Below, piece after piece: positions 56,150-64,000 of a DNA stretch of 64,000 nucleotides. Below the pieces are notes generated by a model, which did no database searches, was not told the origin of the DNA, and saw only the letters and a program-made list of their open reading frames with translations. The stretch spans positions 366,795,238 to 366,859,237 of the forward strand of contig NC_085138.1 in the NCBI RefSeq assembly GCF_035046485.1, read 5' to 3'. Origin of the DNA: Aedes albopictus (Eukaryota > Arthropoda > Insecta > Diptera > Culicidae). Both the position numbers and the translations under genes were made by a program. Numbering within the stretch: the stretch's first letter is position 1; each line of letters opens with the position of its first letter.

Positions 56150-58588
56150 CTATAGCTCTTTACCACAGCGGGTCAAGAACAACAGAACGTCCTGAAGATT
56201 CAGGTTTCTGAAGTCAGTTTCACTTAATAAGTGTTTCCCGAGTACTCGGAAACGCAATTGCGCAAAAACTGGACAGTTACATATTAAATGATACGAAGTT
56301 CCATAATCGGATTCACAGCTATCACATGCAAATGAATCAGCTTGCTGAATATTCGCCATGTGATAACTGAGTCGGCAGTGGCCAGTCAATGCTTTGACCA
56401 GCATGCTGCAATTCTGCTTTGACAGATTTGTTAGATACTTTGCCACCCCTAGAGATGGCTCAGTACAATACAATTTTGTTTGACGACATGACTCCAAACT
56501 ATTCCAGTATTGTTTGTGCTGAGTGGCAGCCCACGTGTCAATCCGAAGCTTCACCCAACACTTGGATACCGGAATAGCTGGCTCAGGGCCAATGAAGTCA
56601 TGTGATGCTCCAGTGCGAGCTAACTCATCAGCCAATCCATTTCCAACGATGGAAGAATGGCCAGGTACCCATACAAGGTGAACAGCGTTTGCTGAATTCA
56701 GCTCCTCAATTTGAGTTCGACAAGCGATAACTATCTTCGACCTGGAGTTGGCCGAAGCAAGTGCTTTAATAGCAGCCTGGCTATCTGAACAGAAGTATAT
56801 TACTTTGCTCATTACGTGCTGCTGAAGTGCTGATTGCACTCCGCACATAAGAGCAAAGATTTCGGCCTGAAAAACGGTGCAGTGTCTACCAAGTGAGTAA
56901 GACTGATACAGCCTTAGCTCACGAGAATAAACACCAGCACCTGCTCGACCTTCGAGAAGGGAGCCATCAGTGTAACATACGATGCCGTCTGAAATACTTC
57001 TTTCCAGATAACCAGATGTCCACTCTTCCCGGGAAGGGAATATCGTGGAAAATGTCCTATATGGAAAATTACAAGCAATTGTAAGATCACTTGGAGCAAG
57101 GACAACTTTGTCCCAATTCACCAAAAGTGGAAACAACGAGGTGTGTGTTGAACTGCGGTTCACAGGAGTTTCCTCTAGTAAACCGAGTACCCATCGACGG
57201 TAAGTGCAAGAAAGTGCTTCTTGTTTGAGATGAATGTGTAGTGGGGCAACGTCAAAGAGAACTTCGAGCGCTGCCGTGGGAGTTGAAGAGAACGCTCCAG
57301 ACATCGCCATTAAGCACATCCTTTGGAGATGGCCTAACTTTGATTGGACCGTTCTCACTTCACCCTTTTGCCACCACACAAGGCATCCATAGGCCAATAT
57401 TGGCCGAACAACAGTTGTGTAGATCCATTTGATATACTTGGGTTTTAGACCCCAAGTTGTACCAAAGGTTCGCCGGCATTGCCCGAAGGCCATATAAGCT
57501 TTCTTGATTCTGAACTCAACATGAGGTGTCCAGGAAAGCTTGGAATCAAGAATGACTCCAACGTACTTTACCTGTTCAGTCACATTGATTTCAGAATCAA
57601 AGAGACGCAAAGGTCGAACGCCATTACGGTTTTGCCTTTCCGTGAAAAGAACAATAGATGTTTTACTCGGATTAACCGAAAGGCCATATTGGCGACACCA
57701 ACCCTCAACTACCTGAAGGGCGTTTTGCATCAGGTCGAAAAGGGTGATACCAACTAACAATGTTAGGTAGTCGTCGGCAAAACCATAAGTAGGAAAACCG
57801 CTATTATTGAGTTGCCTCAATAGCGTATCTGCTACGAGATTCCACAAAAGCGGTGATAAGACTCCCCCTTGGGGGCATCCACAAACACTCAATTTCCTAA
57901 TCGCCGCTTGACGCAATGTCGAGAAGAGATGTCGGTTTTTGAGCATTTGGTGAATCCAATTGGAAATCATTGGAGATATACCATGACCCCGTGCGGCTTC
58001 CAATATGGCATCGAAAGGCACGTTGTCAAAGGCACCCTCGATATCTAAGAAAACACCCAAGCAGGATTGCTTTTGAGCGAATGCCTTCTCGATATCGTAA
58101 ACAACTTTGTGTAAAAGAGTCACAGTGGACTTTCCAGATTGGTAAGCATGTTGGTTCACATGAAGAGGCACATTGGCCAGATGAACATCACGGATGTGAT
58201 GATCGACTATGCGTTCTAAGCATTTCAGAAGAAAAGAGGTCAAACTGATAGGTCTGAAGCTCTTTGCTTCTTCATACGACGCGCGACCCACTTTCGGAAT
58301 AAACTTCACAGTAATATCCCGCCAGGATTTGGGAATATACCCTGTAGCAAAACTGCAAACAAGTAGTTGTTTCAAAACATGTTTGAAATGATCAAATCCC
58401 TTCTGAAGCAAAATAGGATAAATCCCATCTGCCCCAGGAGATTTGAAAGGAGCAAAGCTATTAAGTGCCCATTCAATCGATTCTAAAGTTATGATACTCC
58501 GAGCCGAAGCTAAAGAATCGTAACTACAAGAAAAGACATCAGGTTCATCCGAAGATGTAATATCCACACATCCGGGGAAGTGTGTACT
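56150..58588 (-). pseudogene. LINE copy B: reverse transcriptase and RNase H
   Basis: About 810 codons are open. RT: motif A FLDIEGAFDNVPFD, CPQGGVLSPLLWN, and the catalytic FADD near residue 279 of the 820-codon frame. RNase H begins near residue 545 with all four acidic positions visible: YTDGSLLEG, FQAEIFALM, FCSDSQAAI and NGLADELAR. The C-terminus has CDSCESDYGTSYHLICNCPV, the usual LINE CX2C...H...C finger. The domain is intact, but it is out of frame with the endonuclease because 23 bp present in copy A (1990-2012) are missing at about 58588. Confidence 0.9.
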
Positions 58589-59309
58589 CATCAGAGGAAG
58601 TGAAAACACCATTTGGCAAACGAAGTTCGTTCACTTGAAAATCCTTAGATTTTGCAAGGATTTTGTTCAATCGACTGGCTTCACTCAGACTGGAAACATT
58701 TGTACAAAGGTTTTTCCAGCCGGATCGTTCAGCAGACCGAAGAGCTTTCTGGTAGGCCTTGCGAGCCGACCTGAAAGCCTCCGATCCAGCCGAACGTCGT
58801 CTGTTCCAACTCTTTCTACATTGTTTCCTGAGCTTCGCCAGATCGGAGTTCCACCAAGGGGTTCCTCTCGTGGTCTTCACAGACCGCAGAGGGCAGGCTT
58901 CTTCAAAAGCTTCCATGATGAAGGCCGTTGTAGTATCAACGGCATCATCTAAATCACTTGGAGTGTCAATTGATGGTGAGTATCCATGAAATTTGGCTGC
59001 AACCAAATCGGTAAAGAGATCCCAGTTGGTTGACCGGGGATTCCTGAAACGCAAAGTTTGCGAAGTAACATTCACATGTTCAAACAAGATGTAACGATGG
59101 TCAGATAAAAATTCTTCATCTGACACATGCCAATTGGTCAGCTTATGACTAATTCTGCTAGAGCAAAGCGTTATGTCTAACACTTCCTCTCTACCAGATA
59201 CCATGAAGGTTGGGCGGTTGCCTATGTTAAGTAATGCAAGATCTGTACTACTTAAGTATTCCATCAAACTGGAGCCTCTCAAATTGATGTCTGAGCTGCC
59301 CCAGATTAT
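58588..59309 (-). pseudogene. LINE copy B: C-terminal half of endonuclease and linker
   Basis: It continues IIWGSSDINLRGSSLMEYL, VLDITLCSS and the SDHRYILFE motif expected at the end of an APE-type endonuclease, then a basic linker (WNRRRSAGSEAFRSARKAYQ). It is separated from its N-terminal half by the SINE and from RT by the frameshift. Confidence 0.85.
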
Positions 59310-59683
59310 TTTTTATTCTTAATCACTTAACCTAATTTACAGCTCTATTGTCCACTGGGGCACTACGTGAGCAATTTCAATTGACAGCTGCACTTACATT
59401 TTTTGTACAGCGCCTAGATTCTATTCTGCCTTTCTGCTGCTTTCACTTTTTCTACTTTATACCTAGTAGATGATGATGGATGGTCGTTGTTCCTTTCCAG
59501 TTCGATTGAGGGTCCATTATGAGTAGCAGTTCGCCGATGTCCAGGTATCCGGGTTCGTTTGAGCCATAGGGCTCAGAAGAGGGTCAGTGTCAGTTGCTCT
59601 CGGGGGAAAAGCAACTGACGAAAAACCCATGACCATCCGCATATGAAGCGAACGTGTGACCAACTACGCCACGGGCCCCGGCT
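59310..59683 (-). mobile_element. SINE inserted in the LINE endonuclease (374 bp)
   Basis: TGCCCCAGATTAT at 59297-59309 and 59684-59696 is a perfect 13 bp target duplication of LINE sequence. On the minus strand the insert starts GGGGCCCGTGGCGTAGTTGG, an excellent A box, and ends in an A-rich tail (T run at 59310). The B box is degenerate (GGTCATGGGTTTTTCG). The body does not match the Feilai-type SINEs, so this is a third SINE family in the window. Confidence 0.9.
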
Positions 59684-59696
59684 TGCCCCAGATTAT

Positions 59697-60149
59697 ATGG
59701 TGAGCATTAGCATCACTACCAACAATTAGCGGAAGGCCTTTTGAAGTGCAGTATGCAATGACTTGCTTGAAAGCATCCGTAGGGGATGGTTCATCATGCG
59801 GTAAATAAACCGAACAATAAACGTATTTCCTGTTGAGGTTTCCAACAGATACATCTATTGTGATAGCACATACATCTCTGGTAGTTAGTTCAGAGATGAG
59901 TGTAGCAACGATTGCGTTGTTGACAAGCACACATGCTCGAGGCATGACACGTGAGTTTGCCATTTCATTTTTACTGAAAGTAGCGAACACCGGATTCACA
60001 AGGTTTCCTAAATAGAAATTCCCCTTACGAAAGTAAGGTTCTTGGACTAACGCCACTTGGGCTGTACCATTTTGCATAAGTCTACAAAGATTGATCGTTG
60101 CTGTTCTTTTGTGCTGAAGATTGATCTGAGCTATCCTAACCGTAGCCAC
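59697..60149 (-). pseudogene. LINE copy B: N-terminal half of endonuclease
   Basis: APE-type endonuclease motifs RIAQINLQH, ALVQEPYF (catalytic Glu) and GSDANAHHIIWG (catalytic Asp/Asn) are all present. The frame begins at a GTG, and an in-frame TAA lies 8 codons upstream. The first ATG is after the QINLQH motif. Either the original start was lost or translation entered from an overlapping upstream frame. Confidence 0.85.
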
Positions 60150-60719
60150 TACCCAAACTAGGCAAGATTAAACTCTTAACAATCACAGCACAAAAAAGAA
60201 CAGCAACAATAAAGCCAGATCGGTATCGATTTGAGTGCGCCAAAGGCGAGGATTCACAGAATACACTGTGTAAAACGCATAATGCGAAACCATATAGGTG
60301 AAAATCTAAACTAATTAATAACATCTTCATAATCCCGCCCTTATTCAGCCTCAAGTATGAGATTGAAGAAGGGCAGCTGATTGTCTCGGAGAAACACAAG
60401 GTCCACCGCGCTATTGCTCCGGTTAGCACAGTAAGGGCAAATACTGTGGAGAGTGCCCTGGTACTCCACAGGCTCCGTTTGCGGTTAGGTTTTTATTAGA
60501 CCCCCCTAGCCATTCATTCCTAGGCACGGTAAGCGTAAAGCCGCATAACACCATGAATTAGGGGTCACCTGATTAGTGGATTCCTACCACTGGAACAGGC
60601 GGTCCGTAGTGCTATTCTTAGCCAGTTGAACTAACCGCTACCGACACTACACAGCTATCTAGGCTGATCGGGAAAAGAAGTTAATATTGGTGATCAACTT
60701 CATACGGGCCCGAAAAGCC
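60150..60719 (-). other. 5' leader of LINE copy B
   Basis: About 570 bp upstream of the endonuclease. A 45-codon stretch without stops (about 60488-60354, minus) reads EYQGTLHSICPYCANRS and DLVFLRDNQLPFFNL, which looks protein-like and could be the tail of a lost upstream frame. A zinc-type CPYC pair is visible. No complete ORF1 fits in the space. Confidence 0.4.
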
Positions 60720-60904
60720 GTGAGAAGCAGGCTTTGTCTCAGTGAGGACGTTACGCCAAGAAGAGAGAGAGAGAGAGAGAAGCGAAAGTATATCGTTTAA
60801 CAACAGGTCTCACGTCCCTTAAATGTAAAATATATATGGATTTCGTGATTCAGTACTCGTTACAAAATTTTAACAATGATTATTGTCATTTCTTGAAAAG
60901 GTAT
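60720..60904. repeat. 185 bp flank duplication, right copy
   Basis: It repeats the SINE tail, the SINE's right target duplication and following unique sequence from 55671-55855. Its presence past the LINE 5' end shows the LINE landed after the SINE. Confidence 0.85.
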
Positions 60905-61663
60905 AGTGAGTCATCTTTAAGTAGTTTTAGGTTTGATGTGGTGTTTGATAGTTTCAGCTAAAATAACATTATTTGAGCACACCTATTCAACTTTGTACAT
61001 ATCAAAGTCGCTAATTTGGGTATTCAGCTGAAATAAATTATTCCACCTAGATGGAGAATTGATGTTTGTGACTGTTTTAAAGCGTTCATAAACTAAATTG
61101 AACTTTTAACTAGATGAAACATGAATAAAAATTCAAAATATGGTATTTCCTAACAATATTTGAAGGTCACGTGACAAAAATGTAAAAAATGAGCTCTCAT
61201 TTGAAAATGAACGCGGTACGTAATCAATAAATGACCCATTTCAGTTATTTCTGTCAAAAGTATTGTGAAATAAAGAATTGAAGATTTTGTCAAATTCAAC
61301 TGTTGCAAGTTACCCCATAATGGTTGTCGCATATAATAATGACTTTTTAGAGTACTTAGTCGATAACTTTATCAAACTTTTATTATTAAGCTAAGCTTAC
61401 TATTAGGTACCCTGACTGCTAGCAAGATCATCAGACTTATCGCACCTATCATAAGGGAGAGGTGAAGCACGATCTTCATACTTGTTTTTTGGCATAAAAT
61501 GAGCAAACCGTTTTAGCAGTTTATCTAAACAATAAACAAAGAAATAAAACTATTTTTTTCACTAAATCGATCTTTTATACACATAATCTCTATAAAAGAA
61601 ATAGTAGGGCATACTAGTTTTCATTATTATTGGAAAATACTTCACATTTAGTTTAGGTCATCA
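60905..61663. other. Interior of the outer TIR element, no gene
   Basis: AT-rich sequence with the subterminal GTTGCAAGTTACCCC near 61301. No open frame above 60 codons and no RNA structure recognised. Confidence 0.4.
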
Positions 61664-61726
61664 TGTTGCAAGTAACCCCGTTTGACGGTATATTAACAAT
61701 ATAGGTCACTTCATGTTTTTACATAC

Positions 61727-62107
61727 ACGGAAAAATATTAAAACCCAAAGAATAAGTTTTAAAAACTCAAATTTGGCTAAACTGCTTAAAGTTTTAACTC
61801 AAAGTTGGGTTGTTTTCTCCCTCGCCCCACCGCAATGTTGTCGAAAACAAAGAGAGAAGCACCGACGCATCCGCTGTTCTTCCGTGGAAGAAGCCAAATT
61901 TGGGTTTTCTTGAATTAACCCAAATTTGCGTCATTTGAGGCCTCCGTTGGGTGAAAATAACTTACCACTGGGTTATTTTTTTGCCGCTCTCAAACGAGAA
62001 CTACTCACTCACCACTTTCGCTGTTTAACGCAAATTTGAGTTATTCCACGGAAGACCGGGATTGCGTTAAAACAACTTAAATTTGGGTTGATTTGTAATT
62101 CAGTGTA
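61727..62107. mobile_element. Possible MITE with AACCCAAATTTG repeats
   Basis: TACACGGAAAAATATTAAAA at the left and the inverse of ATTTGTAATTCAGTGTA at the right are weakly similar ends. AACCCAAATTTGCG and its inverse recur four or more times inside. No target duplication is clear. Confidence 0.4.
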
Positions 62108-62237
62108 CAACGACATGGAGACACCGTTAGCGAATGATTCCAGGACCACCTGTTGTCAGAAAAAGTCAATAATTGTATTTTGATCAATTTTAGTTTACCG
62201 TGCAATGCGACATTTCTTGAAAAAAAAAACCTTAGGG

Positions 62238-62794
62238 CAGGAGTTCTCAAACTTTTTCAGCTTTCGACCCACTTTTGATTGTTAAAAAATTTGGCGACCC
62301 ACCAAGCACGTATTTTCATTCGTTTTCAACTTACGTCATTTTGGAAAATTTTGACTAACTTTCATATTGTATACATTTTATTGATTTTAATGATTTCGAT
62401 AGCCTCACGTTTCGTATCACATAATCACACATTTTTTTAAACTAACAGTACTGCTTGTTTTTCTTTCGTCAACCCAAGCGATCAGTTTCAGTAAAATATT
62501 TGTCTTAAGAATTTGAGGAAAGTTGCAACTCATAGGTGAGAATTTATTTCGGAATGAAGACCGTAGTTTCAATATTCAATATGCTCCAGATCAATACAAC
62601 AGTTTGAAAGAAGAAATTTATTTGTTAGAAATAACTATTCTCCAACTGAATATAAATTATCAAATGGCTAACTTTCTTTATGTGACATAAGTTATTGAAG
62701 ACAATTATTACAATATCGCACAAGCCTTCGCGACCCACCAAAAATCAGCCCGCGACCCACCAATGGGTCGCGACCCATAGTTTGAGAAACGCTG
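62238..62794 (+). mobile_element. Short hAT relative (557 bp)
   Basis: The ends CAGGAGTTCTCAAACTTTTT and GACCCATAGTTTGAGAAACG...CTG match the two hAT composites but with more differences. The flanks CCTTAGGG (62230-62237 and 62795-62802) are a perfect 8 bp duplication. It lacks the TTAA element and most of the interior, so it represents the simple non-autonomous form of the family. Confidence 0.9.
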
Positions 62795-62802
62795 CCTTAG
62801 GG

Positions 62803-63730
62803 GTATCGAAGTTTTTTGTTCCCAAATAATCGATTAATATATAATCGATTTAAAATATACGCGAACAAAACAAAATTTCATTAGATGACATCTAGGAATA
62901 CATCTATAGAAGAATTTGAATGCTCCCTCATTGTAACGACACCGAAATTGTTTAACATCACAATTTTAATTTTCCATCCTCAAAATTAACTTATATTTTG
63001 CCCTGGTGGTTGTTATTTTCCTTTGACAATGGCTTTTAATATCATCATTCTTGATGCCCATGCTGACATTCATTGGATTAAAGCTCATCAATTTAATCGT
63101 ATAATGTGTTGTAGACGCATCTGGAAGAGAATTTACTTTTCTCTACAGAAATCGAAATGGCTCGTTTGTATTTCTATGGAGCAAAACTAGTTAAAAACTG
63201 AAAAAAATTAAACTTTTCCAATGCTGCGCCTTGATGGAGTCGTACTTTTATCAGTGTTTAAATACCCTATTGTTGTTGTTCAAAATACTGTACTTTTCCT
63301 AGTCATACCAGGACTTTACCAAGAGATCATTCAACCATTGATCATATTTCTTGGAAGTTCGGAAAATCGATTGTTGCTGCTAGTCCCTATGGGCTATGGA
63401 AGGTACTAAACGTGAGAAATGGTATTTGCATGTCGCAATTTGGATCGGATATGTGGTTTTCAGACTCGTAGAGCTCGATAACGCGTTAAATGCATGTTAA
63501 CCATGATAAATTTGCAATCGTCATGGTAAGCACTTTTTTGTGCACTGTGCCGTACATTTAAATCAAAATTGCAAGAAAACTATTAGAGTTAGTAGTTTTG
63601 CGTTAAAGAACCTAGTGGAACAGGGGCCACAGCTTTACTAAAGAAAGAATTTTAAATTATTACGCATTTTTCAAAGATAATTGACAAAAACAAATTTAAA
63701 CACACTACTTTTGAGCTATTTGCTCTAGAA
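62803..63730. other. No gene seen
   Basis: AT-rich, mostly non-repetitive. The longest frame (62 codons) has no recognised domain. Confidence 0.35.
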
Positions 63731-63734
63731 AACT

Positions 63735-64000
63735 TAGTTATTTAACTGAACCAATCGATTCAAAGATGCCATTTGATAGAAAATTCAATAATCTTTCGAA
63801 TAAGGGTAAAAAAATTGCGATAAGTTTGATCATTTTAAAGATATAGCCAGTTAAGGCAATAATCGTCAAAAACATGGGGAGTTCAATAACTACGTAACGG
63901 TTGAGATTTGACCATATGCGTAAAACAATTTTTTTCACCATTTATGGTCCTCTATCACCCTTTAAAAAGTTTGCACTCATGAACCTAACACCCTGTATAA
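63735..64000 (-). mobile_element. TIR element running off the right edge
   Basis: Read on the minus strand from the window end the sequence starts TTATACAGGGTGTTAGGTTC, typical of TA-inserting Tc1/mariner-like ends, and continues through GTGAAAAAAATTGTTTTACG. The other end is not in this window. The 67-codon frame here is not a transposase. Confidence 0.5.

Larger units (their letters stand above)
55856..60719 (-). mobile_element. Loa-clade (Lian-type) LINE, near full length (copy B)
   Basis: On the minus strand from 60719: a leader of about 570 bp, then endonuclease, RT, RNase H and a C-terminal CCHC in what was one long reading frame, then a 300 bp 3' UTR ending in TGATACCTGATACC. The 3' UTR holds a direct duplication of about 65 bp (GGGTTCACATAGCGTCCTGA and GGGTTCGAACAGCGCCCTGA on the plus strand). 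Loa-clade elements typically combine APE-type endonuclease, RT and RNase H. Without the SINE the element is about 4.48 kb. It is inactive through the SINE insertion and a 23 bp deletion. No gag-like ORF1 is seen. Confidence 0.9.
52335..61688. mobile_element. Outer TIR pair enclosing 9.35 kb of nested insertions
   Basis: CCGTCAAATGGGGTAACATG at 52335-52354 is inverted at the far end (GTAACCCCGTTTGACGG, 61672-61688). Subterminal GGGGTAACTTGCAAC (52537-52551) and GTTGCAAGTTACCCC (61301-61315) are also inverted. With the nested elements removed, the host element would be roughly 1-1.2 kb, a plausible MITE. The nest contains the TIR element 52583-55325, a SINE and the Loa LINE. It is an inference from end sequences. 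Confidence 0.5.

Overview
The window looks like repeat-dense euchromatin, or the inside of a very large intron, from a mosquito, most likely Aedes (Stegomyia). The reasons are a Loa-clade LINE of the Lian type with RNase H, tRNA-derived SINEs of the Feilai type, RTE-type LINE remains, many TA-flanked MITEs, AT-rich low-complexity arrays and a short N gap. I found no host protein gene, rRNA or functional tRNA that I can support. Almost everything recognisable is mobile DNA, satellite or minisatellite, often nested. The longer open frames are LINE proteins or translations of tandem repeats.

Layout. 1-5.4 kb: a MITE-like inverted repeat, an internal fragment of the Loa LINE, a degenerate minisatellite and two TA-type MITEs. 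5.4-13.4 kb: a GTGAG-type minisatellite broken up by foldback elements, small MITEs, hAT composite copy 1 (8776-12617) and a SINE. 13.4-15.6 kb: a higher-complexity island without a gene. 15.6-17.8 kb: a second minisatellite with LINE and SINE fragments. 17.8-24.2 kb: a nested-palindrome foldback, then a polyadenylated retroelement that encodes only an ORF1-like RNA-binding protein and carries hAT composite copy 2 inside its 3' UTR. 24.3-28.0 kb: CTGAAAC/GTTTCAG minisatellites and a 356 bp palindrome. 28-33 kb: a MITE, a unique-looking island and a tandemly duplicated hairpin block. 33.4-35.1 kb: an array of about 151 bp units ending in a CA microsatellite. 35.5-45.3 kb: minisatellites interrupted by two 956 bp MITEs and a SINE. 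47-49 kb: two head-to-head arrays of about 140 bp units, a small hAT MITE and a SINE. 49.8-52 kb: an RTE-type LINE running into an assembly gap. 52.3-61.7 kb: a nest in which one TIR pair encloses another element, a SINE and a nearly full-length Loa LINE, itself broken by a SINE. 62.2-62.8 kb: a short hAT relative. The right edge enters another TIR element.

Two things stand out. First, 19067-24190 without its hAT insert is a complete retroposed unit of about 1.27 kb. It has a 13 bp target-site duplication, an Inr plus a correctly spaced DPE at the 5' end, an intact 327-codon ORF with RRM-like and zinc-knuckle regions, AATAAA and a 16-nt poly(A), but no reverse transcriptase. It looks like a mosquito analogue of ORF1-only (HAL1-like) elements. 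Second, a 3.84 kb non-autonomous hAT element carrying a TTAA-flanked element full of satellite-like units is present twice, inverted and nearly identical, each copy with its own 8 bp duplication. That shows recent mobilisation of a satellite-bearing transposon. The nesting gives a relative order of insertions at several places.
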